Origin: JAPOXR01 sp965214695
GTDB lineage: Bacteria; Pseudomonadota; Alphaproteobacteria; Rhodobacterales; Rhodobacteraceae
Direction: 5' to 3'
Length of the DNA: 64,000 nt
Assembly (NCBI GenBank): GCA_965214695.1
Contig: OZ243967.1
Span: forward strand, 930,001 to 994,000
The translations under genes and the position numbers were made by a program. Shown here piece after piece: positions 47,917 through 56,131 of this stretch. Positions within the stretch are counted from its first letter, which is position 1, and the number at the start of each line of letters is the position of its first letter. Under the pieces are notes generated by a model. It was not told where the DNA came from. It worked only from the letters and a program-made list of their open reading frames with translations, and ran no database searches.

Positions 47917-48762
47917 TTGACACCGGCGCCGAAGACGGTCCAGGTCGGACAGATCGAGATCGGAAATGATCGCCCTTTTGTGCTGATTGCCGGGCCATGC
48001 CAGATCGAGGATGCAGACCAGACCCTGGCCATCGCCGAGGACCTGGCCCGGATTGCCAGGCACGAGGGGATGGGGTTTGTCTTCAAATCCTCTTTCGACA
48101 AGGCGAACCGCACCTCGATCGGTGGAAGACGAGGCCCCGGCATCGAGGAGGGGCTGGCAATACTTTCGGTCGTCAGGGATGAAATCGGCTGCCCGGTGCT
48201 GACCGACATCCACGAGACCTGGCAATGTGACCTTGCTGCCCGATGCGTCGACATTCTGCAAATCCCGGCATTCCTGTGCCGCCAGACCGACCTGCTGCTC
48301 GCGGCTGGCCGGACCGGTTCGGCGATCAATGTCAAGAAGGGGCAATTCCTGTCGCCATGGGAGATGTCGGGCATCGTCGACAAGATCACCTCAACCGGCA
48401 ATGAGCGACTGCTGCTGTGCGAGCGGGGAACCTGCTTCGGCTACAACAACCTGGTCAATGACATGCGCAGCCTGCCGATCATGGCCGCCACCGGCTATCC
48501 GATCGTCATTGACGCCACCCATTCGGTCCAGGAGCCCGGGGGGCACGGCACATCCTCCGGCGGGCGCCGGGAATTCGCCCCGATCATAGCCCGGGCTGCG
48601 GTGGCCACCGGGGTTGCAGCGGTGTTCATCGAGACGCACCCGGATCCGGACCAGGCGCCCAGCGACGGGCCGAACATGATCAGGATCGATGACATGCCCG
48701 AACTGGTTTCGGTGCTGAATGCGCTGGACGCCGTTGCAAAATCGGCACCGGTCGAGATCTGA
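47917..48762 (+). CDS. kdsA: 3-deoxy-8-phosphooctulonate (KDO-8-P) synthase
   Basis: A 281-residue TIM-barrel enzyme that condenses arabinose-5-phosphate with phosphoenolpyruvate to make the KDO precursor for lipopolysaccharide. Blocks visible are LIAGPCQIED, KSSFDKANRTS, the loop IPAFLCRQTDLL, and DATHSVQEPGG. There is no ATG near the conserved start; the TTG at 47917, with GGGGG eight bases upstream, gives the family length. The 126 bases after nhaA have no other gene. Confidence 0.95.
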   Translation: MTPAPKTVQVGQIEIGNDRPFVLIAGPCQIEDADQTLAIAEDLARIARHEGMGFVFKSSFDKANRTSIGGRRGPGIEEGLAILSVVRDEIGCPVLTDIHETWQCDLAARCVDILQIPAFLCRQTDLLLAAGRTGSAINVKKGQFLSPWEMSGIVDKITSTGNERLLLCERGTCFGYNNLVNDMRSLPIMAATGYPIVIDATHSVQEPGGHGTSSGGRREFAPIIARAAVATGVAAVFIETHPDPDQAPSDGPNMIRIDDMPELVSVLNALDAVAKSAPVEI

Positions 48763-48780
48763 ACCGGATCCGCCGAAGCC

Positions 48781-50277
48781 ATGACCGATAAGGCGGAACC
48801 TGCAGGTGATGCGGGACCCGGGACCGATGGCGGAACGCGGATCGACCGGTCCGGGTTTCGTGAATACGACGCCCGCTGGAGGTATCCCGACCAGGTGAAT
48901 CCGGCCGGCTTCCGACTGCTCGGTGCAGCGCTGGGCACGCTGATGCACGAGACCGGGTCCGGGACAGTCATTTCGGTCGGCCATGACTTCCGGGAGTATT
49001 CGCCGGAACTGGCCCGCCACCTCATGGAGGGGCTGACCGGCGCCGGCATCGATGTGCTCGATATCGGAATGGCACTCTCGCCGATGGCCTATTTCAGCCG
49101 GGTCATGCTGGACATTCCCGCCGTCGCCATGGTTACCGCCTCGCACAATCCGAATGGCTGGACCGGGCTCAAGGCCGGCTTCCGGCATCCTCTCACCCTG
49201 GGCGGGGAGGAGATTGCAAGGTTGCGGGACATCGTGGCCAGCGGCCAGACTCGCCGGGACAAGGGCGGCACCATCCGCGAGGTCCCGGATTTGCGCCAGG
49301 CCTATCTCGACGATGTTACCGGCTCGTTTCGCCTCGGTCGCAGATTGCGGGCCGTTTGCGCGACGGGCAATGGCACCGCCTCCATTTTCGCCCCGGCGGC
49401 GCTGGAGCGGATCGGTGCCGAGGTGGTGCCCCTGCATTGCTCCCTCGATTCCAGTTTCCCCAACTACAATCCGAACCCGGAATCGCAGGACATGCTGAAT
49501 GACATGGCGGCGGCGGTTCTGGCATCGGCGGCCGACATTGCATTCGGCTTCGATGGTGACGGCGACCGCCTCGGCATCGTCGACGACCGGGGCGAGGTTC
49601 TTTATTCCGACAAGCTCGGCGTCCTCCTGGCCCGCAGCCTCGCTGCACTGCATCCGGGCGCAGGATTCATCGCCGACATCAAATCGACCTCGGCATTCCA
49701 GACCGATCCGGTGCTTCGCTCGCTCGGCGCCAGCACCGAGTACTGGAAGACCGGGCACAGCCATCTCAAACACCGCCTGCACCAGACCGGCGCCCTCGCC
49801 GCATTCGAGAAGTCCGGACATTTCTATTTCGGCCCGCCGACGGGAAGGGGTTACGATGACGGCATTCTTGCCGCCATCGAGTTGTGCCGGATGCTGGATC
49901 GCCACCCGGACCAGCAGCTGTCGGCCATGCGAAAGACTCTTCCGGCAACCTGGTCGACCCCGACCATGTCACCCTGGTGCAGTGATCGGGAAAAGTACCG
50001 GGTCATGGCGCGCATCGGCGCCCATCTTGCCGGCATGCATCGCTCCGGCGCCACCATTGCCGGGCGCAAGATCGCCGAGATCATCACCGTGAACGGTGCC
50101 CGCTGCGTGCTGGAGAACGGCTCCTGGTGCCTGGTCCGGGCATCATCGAACACCCCCAACCTCGTCGTCGTGTGCGAAAGTGTCGACAGCGAGGAGGAGA
50201 TGGTGCGGATCTTCCGGGATTTCGATGCGGAAATCCGCTCGGTCTGCGAGATCGGCCCCTACGACCAGAAGGTATGA
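48781..50277 (+). CDS. Phosphomannomutase/phosphoglucomutase
   Basis: A 498-residue alpha-D-phosphohexomutase. The phosphoserine loop is TASHNPNGWTG, the metal-binding loop DGDGDRLGI, the sugar-binding loop SGHFYFGPP (usually GEMSGH), and the phosphate-binding C-terminus RASSNTPNLV. It interconverts hexose 1- and 6-phosphates for polysaccharide or lipopolysaccharide precursors, in keeping with kdsA 18 bases upstream. The AlgC/ManB naming cannot be settled from sequence. Confidence 0.9.
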   Translation: MTDKAEPAGDAGPGTDGGTRIDRSGFREYDARWRYPDQVNPAGFRLLGAALGTLMHETGSGTVISVGHDFREYSPELARHLMEGLTGAGIDVLDIGMALSPMAYFSRVMLDIPAVAMVTASHNPNGWTGLKAGFRHPLTLGGEEIARLRDIVASGQTRRDKGGTIREVPDLRQAYLDDVTGSFRLGRRLRAVCATGNGTASIFAPAALERIGAEVVPLHCSLDSSFPNYNPNPESQDMLNDMAAAVLASAADIAFGFDGDGDRLGIVDDRGEVLYSDKLGVLLARSLAALHPGAGFIADIKSTSAFQTDPVLRSLGASTEYWKTGHSHLKHRLHQTGALAAFEKSGHFYFGPPTGRGYDDGILAAIELCRMLDRHPDQQLSAMRKTLPATWSTPTMSPWCSDREKYRVMARIGAHLAGMHRSGATIAGRKIAEIITVNGARCVLENGSWCLVRASSNTPNLVVVCESVDSEEEMVRIFRDFDAEIRSVCEIGPYDQKV

Positions 50278-50425
50278 CCGGCGGTTACGTGGTGATGTCC
50301 GCCTTCACGGAAATCTGGCACTCGTCCACAATCATGCCCGGCGGTCACGTGGGGGCACCGGCAGCATGCGGGTTTGGCACTCGTCTGCAATTGGGACCGG
50401 CGGTCACGTGGGGCATCCGGCAAAC
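50278..50425. repeat. Tandem repeat, about 2.5 units of 60 bp
   Basis: Units begin at 50278, 50338 and 50397 with CCGGCGGT(T/C)ACGTGG, continue through a variable part with CCGG or TCCG, and end in TTGGCACTCGTC(T/C)(G/A)CAAT (CTGGCACTCGTCCACAAT in the first). The third copy breaks off after about 28 bases. Each unit carries an ACGTG core that in two of three copies is the palindrome CACGTG. It lies between the phosphohexomutase stop and tRNA-Gln, with no coding role apparent. Confidence 0.8.
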
Positions 50426-50520
50426 AACCCCGGCCCGACGCATTTCCAGTGATACCGCCGAGCCATCACGGTTTCGAGTTGCGCCGTATCAATGGTGGCC
50501 GTAAATGTCGCCCCGGCAAG

Positions 50521-50595
50521 TGGGGTGTAGCCAAGTGGTAAGGCAGCGGTTTTTGGTACCGTGTACCGTAGGTTCGAATCCTACCACCCCAGCCA
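50521..50595 (+). tRNA. tRNA-Gln(UUG)
   Basis: A 75-base cloverleaf. The acceptor stem pairs TGGGGTG (50521-50527) with CACCCCA (50585-50591), followed by discriminator G and encoded CCA. The anticodon stem GCGGT/ACCGT holds the loop TTTTGGT with anticodon UUG at 50553-50555. The T arm has GGTTCGAATCC. It is flanked by repeats and gene remnants, a position typical of former integration sites. Confidence 0.95.
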
Positions 50596-50642
50596 AACTG
50601 CATGACCCGTCGACAAGCCTCCACCGGGGCCAATTGTAATCC

Positions 50643-50812
50643 GTGAGCGCGGATCTCAATCAGGCGCTCTACGACTATCAGAGGCCTTATGCCGCCACCT
50701 ACGGTAGGTCGGAAAAATTACCGATCTGATCCCCTTCACGCTCGAAGCCTTCCTCAACCGCGCCTTCGTCAAGGCGCGGAAGGAGGGCTTACCTGTGGTG
50801 GATTCCGAATAG
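50643..50812 (+). pseudogene. C-terminal remnant of an unidentified gene, frameshifted
   Basis: One frame reads SADLNQALYDYQRPYAATYG and stops soon after. A second frame, reached by adding one A to the A5 run near 50716, continues as TDLIPFTLEAFLNRAFVKAR and ends in KEGLPVVDSE and a TAG at 50810-50812. Joined, the two form a coherent, charged, helical C-terminus of about 55 residues. No start codon with a ribosome site precedes it. I do not recognise the family; it lies 47 bases after tRNA-Gln. Confidence 0.55.
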
Positions 50813-50890
50813 CGCGCCATTCGCACTCGCTCGCCCCGCATGAGTGAGGCAGAACCGGCTCCACAGTCGCCAGAAGAACAAAAGGAGGGA

Positions 50891-51030
50891 TCAGACAGCC
50901 GCCCAATCTTCGAACCGCAGCCCCTGCACACGCGCGAATTCGCGCGTATTGTTCGTCACCAGCACGCATTCGGCAGCCAGCGCATGACCCGCAATCATGA
51001 TGTCATTGCCGCCGATGGGCGTTCGCCCAG
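50891..51030 (-). pseudogene. vapC: vapC toxin remnant (C-terminal end only)
   Basis: A minus-strand frame ending at TGA 50891-50893 encodes TPIGGNDIMIAGHALAAECV, then LVTNNTREFARVQGL and RFEDWA, the last third of a PIN-domain VapC toxin with its conserved Asp and Thr-Asn-Asn-x-x-Glu-Phe. The N-terminal two thirds with the other acidic residues are missing, apparently by a deletion joining the end of vapB to the middle of vapC near 51025. Confidence 0.8.
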
Positions 51031-51213
51031 GAAATCCGCATCCGCAGACGGTTCTTCCATGAGCGATAGCCAGTCCGGCCGGACGGGACGCAGCAGGATC
51101 GTATCGCCCTGCCGCTCGATGGACAGTTCGGTCACCCCCTGGAACTCAAGGTCCTTGGGCAGGCGGATTGCCTGGTTGCGGTTGTTGCGAAAGATGGACA
51201 CGGTGCGGGTCAT
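50995..51213 (-). CDS. vapB: Orphan VapB antitoxin
   Basis: A 72-residue antitoxin with an AbrB/SpoVT DNA-binding fold: SIFRNNRNQAIRLPKDLEF is the swapped-hairpin motif and LSIERQGDTILLRPV the second half. VapB proteins bind their own promoter and neutralise the VapC ribonuclease. Its C-terminus ends abruptly in the remnant of vapC, so the toxin-binding tail is altered. The frame and its operator are intact. Confidence 0.88.
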   Translation of the reverse strand: MTRTVSIFRNNRNQAIRLPKDLEFQGVTELSIERQGDTILLRPVRPDWLSLMEEPSADADFLGERPSAAMTS

Positions 51214-51243
51214 GGGACATCACCATAGTAAGGGAATTTTGCA

Positions 51244-51265
51244 ACATATGCTTTGCATATGTCAA
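51244..51265 (-). promoter_or_regulatory. vapB promoter with a palindromic operator
   Basis: A perfect inverted repeat, ACATATGC-TTT-GCATATGT (51244-51262), lies 31 bases before vapB. On the minus strand TTGACA (51265-51260), a perfect -35 hexamer, overlaps the palindrome, with CAAAAT 18 bases further as a weak -10. A repressor on the palindrome would block the promoter, as in VapBC autoregulation. Confidence 0.7.
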
Positions 51266-51428
51266 TTTCCATCTCTACGCCGCGCGCGCTCAAGCGCCCC
51301 GGAGTCCTCCATGAGCACCTTCAATTCCGCCGGAGGCGACACGCACAAGCATCCAAATGCTTCCTGGAACCCCAGCCGGCCATTCTCCGTCCTCCTGCAG
51401 TCCGGATCGATGCCGCCGGCAGCCAACT

Positions 51429-52562
51429 TCAGCCAACCGACCTCCATTCGCCCTTTCTGGCGCTTGATTCGACGGCGGCACTGACCACCTCCACCATGTG
51501 CCGCCCATCGGCGACGCCGGGCAGCATTGACGGGCTGCCTTCGACGGGAGGGGATGACCGGATGGCCTTCGCCAAATCCCGGTAGAGATTGGCAAAGGCA
51601 AGAACCATGCCCTCCGGATGCCCGACCGTGATCCTGCCGGCCTCGCGTGCCGCTGCCGACAGATCGGCCATCCCGCGCTCGAGTATGCGGACCGGACCCC
51701 CCAGCTCGGCAAATCGCAGCTGGTCGGGATGCTCCTGCTCCCATGACAGGCCGCCCTTCTCGCCAAAGACCTGCAGCGTCAGCCCGTGGGTCCGGCCGAC
51801 GGCAAGCCCGCTGACCCAAAGCCGGCCGATGGCGCCATTCGTCATGCGGAAGGCAACCGCCGCATCATCCTCGAGCCGGCGGCCCTCGACGCCATAGCCA
51901 AAATCTGCCGATAGCGAATCGACATGTTGCCCGGTCACGAAGGTGGCCAGGCACATTGCGTGGCATCCCATGTCGGCCATGACGAAAGAATTTCCGGCCT
52001 GTTCCGGGTCAAAGCGCCATCGAACACGTGGATTGGCATCGATATTGGCATCGGCCAGGAACCCGGCGGCGAATTCGGCCTTGACCAACCGGACTTGCCC
52101 GATTGCCCCCTCGGCAACCATCGCCCGCATCTGCCGAACCAGCGGGTAGCCGGTATAGCCGAAATTGACCGCACAGAGCCGTCCGTGCTTGCGGGATATC
52201 CTCTCGATCCGGCGGGCCGCATCAAGCGTCGTGGTCAGCGGTTTTTCGCAGAAGACATGGAACCCGGCCTCGATGAAGGCCCGGCAGATCTCGAAATGGG
52301 TAGAATTCGGCGTGGCCACGGTCACCAGGTCAAGCCGGTCATCCCTGGCGGTCTCGGCTTCCAGCATCTCCGGCCAGGACCGGTAGACACGGCCTGCAGG
52401 CAAGCCGAGGCTGCGTCCGAACTCGACACTGCGATCCGGGTTGACATCGAAGGCACCTGCCGTGAGCTCGAACTGCCGGTCAAGCTCTGCACCGGCCCGG
52501 TGCACGAATCCGATCTGGCTTCCCTCGCCTCCCCCGATGAGTCCCCATCGCAATCTCGTCAT
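51429..52562 (-). CDS. Gfo/Idh/MocA family oxidoreductase
   Basis: A 377-residue NAD(P)-dependent sugar or polyol dehydrogenase. It starts with the Rossmann motif GLIGGGEGSQIG, followed by the family's FCEKPLTTTLDAA (catalytic Lys) and a C-terminal beta domain with ADMGCHAMCLATF (catalytic His). It is divergent from the ugp genes, which suggests that its substrate is linked to the imported solute, but which sugar is unknown. It resembles the group annotated as inositol or glucose-fructose oxidoreductases only in general terms. Confidence 0.88.
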   Translation of the reverse strand: MTRLRWGLIGGGEGSQIGFVHRAGAELDRQFELTAGAFDVNPDRSVEFGRSLGLPAGRVYRSWPEMLEAETARDDRLDLVTVATPNSTHFEICRAFIEAGFHVFCEKPLTTTLDAARRIERISRKHGRLCAVNFGYTGYPLVRQMRAMVAEGAIGQVRLVKAEFAAGFLADANIDANPRVRWRFDPEQAGNSFVMADMGCHAMCLATFVTGQHVDSLSADFGYGVEGRRLEDDAAVAFRMTNGAIGRLWVSGLAVGRTHGLTLQVFGEKGGLSWEQEHPDQLRFAELGGPVRILERGMADLSAAAREAGRITVGHPEGMVLAFANLYRDLAKAIRSSPPVEGSPSMLPGVADGRHMVEVVSAAVESSARKGEWRSVG

Positions 52563-52908
52563 GTCATCTGCCCCTGATGCTCGCCAGACCCGTTATCGGC
52601 GAGTCTTATGGTCTAGCGACCGGCAAACTCAAGGCCGCAAGATATGGTCACGCCCGGAGGTCGCCAAAATCACCGCGCCGCTTGCGGATTTCGCCTATTT
52701 CCGACCCTGCCTGCCAGGCCGTGCCCCCTGCCGGGCACGGCAATTCCCTTGCTTGCCGGTCGTTTTCGCCTTGCAATCCACCCCCCCCCCCCATCTGATA
52801 CCTGCCGCAACCTTGCCAGCCACCAACACGCCTTCCCGCACCAGGCGGGAGGCGGCGAAGCTGGCACCAAGGGAAATTGCCCGCGACGGGCATCAAGGGA
52901 AAGCACTT
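52563..52908. promoter_or_regulatory. Divergent regulatory region with a 12-C tract before the ugp operon
   Basis: The 346 bases between the divergent oxidoreductase and ugpB contain no supported gene. A run of 12 cytosines lies at 52781-52792, 117 bases before the ugpB ATG, unique in the window. A 6-bp hairpin (CTCGCC with GGCGAG) lies near 52576-52597. Promoters of both genes should be here, but I cannot place them with confidence. Confidence 0.5.
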
Positions 52909-54231
52909 ATGACATTTACCAGAAAATTGAAGCTCGGGGCCGGGATGGTCGCATCAATTCTTGCCTTGAGTACGGGCGCATACGCCCAGACAGAGATTCA
53001 TTGGTGGCATGCATTTACGGGAAGACTGGGAGAATTGGTTGCCGAACAGGTGGAAAAGTTCAATTCCTCGCAGAGCGACTACATGGTTGTGGCAAGCCAC
53101 AAAGGCAACTATTCGGAGACACTGAATGCAGGAATCGCCGCCTTCCGCGCCGGCGAGCAACCGCATATTCTCATGGTATTCGAAGTCGGCACCGCGACCA
53201 TGATGGCTGCCGGAGGCGCCATCAATCCCGTCTACCAGGTGATGGCGAATTCCGGTGCCGAGTTTGATCCCGACGGCTATCTCGGTGCCGTCAAGGGGTA
53301 TTACACGACGACCGAGGGCGAGATGCTGTCCCTGCCCTACAACTCGTCAACGCCGGTCCTTTACGTGAACCGTGACCTGTTCGTAGCGGCCGGACTTGAC
53401 CCTGACATGGATCTGTCAACCTGGCAGAACGTGGATGCCGCGCTTGCGGGACTCCAGGATGGCGGCGTGGAATGCCCGCTGACCACCGCATGGCAGAGTT
53501 GGGTCCATCTGGAGAACTTCTCGGCATACCACGATGTCGCATTCGCGACGCAGGAGAACGGGTTTGCCGGACTTGACACCGAACTGACCTTCAACGGGCC
53601 GGTCCAGGTCAAGCATATCGAAACCATGGGGAGCTGGGCCAGGGATGGTAAGTTCATTTATGCTGGCCGTCGCAATGAAGGTGGTGCAAATTTCCGCGCC
53701 GGAGAATGCGCATTGTTCACGGAAAGCTCGGCTGGCTATGCCGGTGTCAAGGCGCAGGCAGAGTTCGATTTCGAGATCCGGTCCCTGCCCTATTGGGATG
53801 GTGTCGACGGTGCGCCGCAGAACACCATCATCGGCGGGTCCTCGCTGTGGATCATGTCCGGACATGAAGACGGTGACTATGACGGCGTGGCTCAATTCCT
53901 GAGCTTCCTGTCAAGCTCCGACATCCAGGCAAAGTGGCATCAGGATACCGGATATCTGCCGATTACCCTGGCGGCTGCCGAGCAAACCAGGATGGAAGGG
54001 TTCTACGAAGCCAATCCTGGCACCGACATTGCCGGAATGCAGATGACCGCCAAGGCGCCGACGCCAAACTCCAAGGGGTTGCGCCTGGGAAGCTTCGACC
54101 AGATCCGCGGATTCATCGATGAGGAGCTGGAGGCCGTGTGGTCAGGTGACAAGACTGCCCAGGAGGCACTCGACAGCGCGGTGGAACGCGGCAACGTCCT
54201 GCTTCGGCGCTTTGAGCAGGCCAACCGCTGA
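52909..54231 (+). CDS. ugpB: Extracellular solute-binding protein, UgpB type
   Basis: A 440-residue periplasmic binding protein with a signal peptide (cleavage after GAYAQ, about residue 24). It has the UgpB-like blocks TEIHWWHAFTGRLGE, VFEVGTATMMAAGGAI, PVYQVM, LPYNSSTPVLYVNRDLF and GGSSLWIMSGH. UgpB binds sn-glycerol-3-phosphate and its diesters in E. coli. AGGGA precedes the ATG. It leads ugpBAEC; the gap to ugpA is 170 bases with a short GC-rich hairpin (GGGCC...GGCCC) near 54290. Confidence 0.88.
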   Translation: MTFTRKLKLGAGMVASILALSTGAYAQTEIHWWHAFTGRLGELVAEQVEKFNSSQSDYMVVASHKGNYSETLNAGIAAFRAGEQPHILMVFEVGTATMMAAGGAINPVYQVMANSGAEFDPDGYLGAVKGYYTTTEGEMLSLPYNSSTPVLYVNRDLFVAAGLDPDMDLSTWQNVDAALAGLQDGGVECPLTTAWQSWVHLENFSAYHDVAFATQENGFAGLDTELTFNGPVQVKHIETMGSWARDGKFIYAGRRNEGGANFRAGECALFTESSAGYAGVKAQAEFDFEIRSLPYWDGVDGAPQNTIIGGSSLWIMSGHEDGDYDGVAQFLSFLSSSDIQAKWHQDTGYLPITLAAAEQTRMEGFYEANPGTDIAGMQMTAKAPTPNSKGLRLGSFDQIRGFIDEELEAVWSGDKTAQEALDSAVERGNVLLRRFEQANR

Positions 54232-54401
54232 GTCTGCCGGACATGGCCGGGCGACGTCATCGCTCCCAGCTGACCAGAAAACGTCAATCCGGGCCCTCGG
54301 GCCCGGGTTTGCTTGCTGTTTCGAATTCACGCTGCACGAGGAGTTCGGTGATGCCGTTGCAGCCATTTCCTGCCGCAGACTCCGGATGACCGGGTAGGGG
54401 C

Positions 54402-55283
54402 ATGGAAAAACGGGTGAAATTTCGCGGTTGGTGGTTGCCTGCCCTGCTGGTTCTTCCCCAATGCGCGATCACGGCGGTGTTCTTCTTCTACCCGGCAGGA
54501 CAGGCGGTCTGGCAGTCGCTGTTCATTCCCGATCCCTTCGGTCTGCGGTCGCAATTCGTCGGTCTCGGCAACTTTGTCTTCCTGCTGACCGATCCGTTCT
54601 ACCGGGCAAGCTTCCTGACCACCGCCATATTTTCGTCGCTGGTCACCATTGTCTCGATGGGCATGGCGCTGTGGCTGGCCGTGCTTGCCGATCGCCTGAT
54701 CAAGGGCTCCGGCGCCTATCGCACGCTGCTGATCTGGCCCTATGCAGTTGCCCCGGCCGTTGCCGGCGTGTTGTGGCTGTTCATGTTCAACACCCGTGTC
54801 GGCCTGGTGTCCTGGTATCTCGGGCTACTGGGATATGACTGGAACCATGTACTGAATGGCGAAGAGGCGATGGGGCTGGTCGTTGTCGCCTCGAGTTGGG
54901 GCAGGATCAGCTACAACTTCCTGTTTTTCCTCGCCGGTCTGCAAGCCATTCCGAAGTCGGTCATCGAGGCTGCAGCCATTGACGGGGCCAGGTTCTGGAA
55001 GCGGTTCTGGACCATCGTCTTCCCGCTGCTGTCACCCACCACCTTCTTCCTGCTGGTGGTCAATGTCGTTTACGCATTCTTCGAGACTTTCGGCGTCATC
55101 CATACCATCACCAGCGGTGGTCCCCAGCAATCGACAACCATCCTCGTCTACAAGGTGTTCGCCGACGGATTCGTCGGGCAGGATTTGGGCTCATCCTCAG
55201 CCCAGTCGGTCATTCTGCTGGTCGTGGTCGGCCTGCTGACCATCGTTCAGTTCAAATACATCGAACGCAAGGTTCATTACTGA
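54402..55283 (+). CDS. ugpA: ABC transporter permease, UgpA type
   Basis: A 293-residue inner-membrane permease with six transmembrane segments and the cytoplasmic EAA loop EAAAIDGARFWKRFW that docks on the ATPase. The FFYPAGQAVWQS and TSGGPQQSTTILVYKVF segments fit UgpA. Its stop overlaps the ugpE start by one base. Confidence 0.92.
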   Translation: MEKRVKFRGWWLPALLVLPQCAITAVFFFYPAGQAVWQSLFIPDPFGLRSQFVGLGNFVFLLTDPFYRASFLTTAIFSSLVTIVSMGMALWLAVLADRLIKGSGAYRTLLIWPYAVAPAVAGVLWLFMFNTRVGLVSWYLGLLGYDWNHVLNGEEAMGLVVVASSWGRISYNFLFFLAGLQAIPKSVIEAAAIDGARFWKRFWTIVFPLLSPTTFFLLVVNVVYAFFETFGVIHTITSGGPQQSTTILVYKVFADGFVGQDLGSSSAQSVILLVVVGLLTIVQFKYIERKVHY

Positions 55284-56128
55284 TGAGCGGCATGGTTGAA
55301 AGGCGCGGCGCGTCGTACTGGCTGATCCATGCCGGACTGATTCTCGGCGTTGCGCTGATCTTCTTTCCGATCTGGCTGGCTTTCGTGGCCTCGACAGTCG
55401 ATCAACAGGATATCGTCAAGCCGCCCATGCCGCTGCTTCCGGGCGACCAGTTCCTGGAAAACTACAGCCGTGCACTGTTGTCGGGGGTCAACGCGCCGGT
55501 TGCCAGGATGCTGGCGAACTCGGCAGTCATGGCAATGGGAATTGCCATCGGCAAGATTGTCATCTCGCTCCTGTCGGCCTTTGCCATCGTCTATTTCCGA
55601 TTCCCCGGCCGGCGCCTGGTCTTCTGGCTGATCTTCCTGACCCTGATGTTGCCGGTGGAAGTTCGGATCGTGCCGACCTACGAGGTGGCGGCACGGTTCG
55701 GAATGCTCAATTCCTATTCCGGGCTGATATTTCCGTTGATCGCTTCGGCAACTGCAACATTCCTGTTCCGGCAGTTCTTCATGACGGTTCCGGATGAGCT
55801 GGCCGAGGCCGCCCGCGTCGACGGAGCCCGGCCGATGAGATTCTTCATCGACATTCTGCTGCCAATGAGCCGAACAAATATCGCCGCGCTCTTTGTCATT
55901 CTCTTCATCTATGGCTGGAACCAGTATCTCTGGCCACTCCTGATCACGACCGACCCGGAAATGAATACCATCGTCATGGGAATCAAGCAGATGTTTCCGT
56001 CCGGCGATGACGTGGCCGACTGGCCGGTCATCATGGCAACGTCCCTGCTGGCCATGATCCCGCCGGTATTCGTGGTCATCCTGATGCAGAGACTCTTTGT
56101 CCGCGGCCTGATGGAAAGCGAGAAGTAG
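55283..56128 (+). CDS. ugpE: ABC transporter permease, UgpE type
   Basis: A 281-residue permease with six transmembrane segments, the EAA loop EAARVDGARPMRFF and the family's LPLIL-like periplasmic ends (VRIVPTYEVAARFGMLNSY). WNQYLWPLLITTDPEM and MGIKQMF are close to UgpE of the glycerol-phosphate system. It is followed after 3 bases by ugpC. Confidence 0.93.
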   Translation: MSGMVERRGASYWLIHAGLILGVALIFFPIWLAFVASTVDQQDIVKPPMPLLPGDQFLENYSRALLSGVNAPVARMLANSAVMAMGIAIGKIVISLLSAFAIVYFRFPGRRLVFWLIFLTLMLPVEVRIVPTYEVAARFGMLNSYSGLIFPLIASATATFLFRQFFMTVPDELAEAARVDGARPMRFFIDILLPMSRTNIAALFVILFIYGWNQYLWPLLITTDPEMNTIVMGIKQMFPSGDDVADWPVIMATSLLAMIPPVFVVILMQRLFVRGLMESEK

Positions 56129-56131
56129 ATC

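Noticed and set aside
50278..50425. A CRISPR array
   Set aside because: The units are about 60 bp without distinct conserved repeats and unique spacers, and no cas genes are present.
51270..51428. A gene between vapB and the Gfo/Idh/MocA oxidoreductase
   Set aside because: Frames here are extensions of shadows of the oxidoreductase, and no ribosome site or motif is seen.
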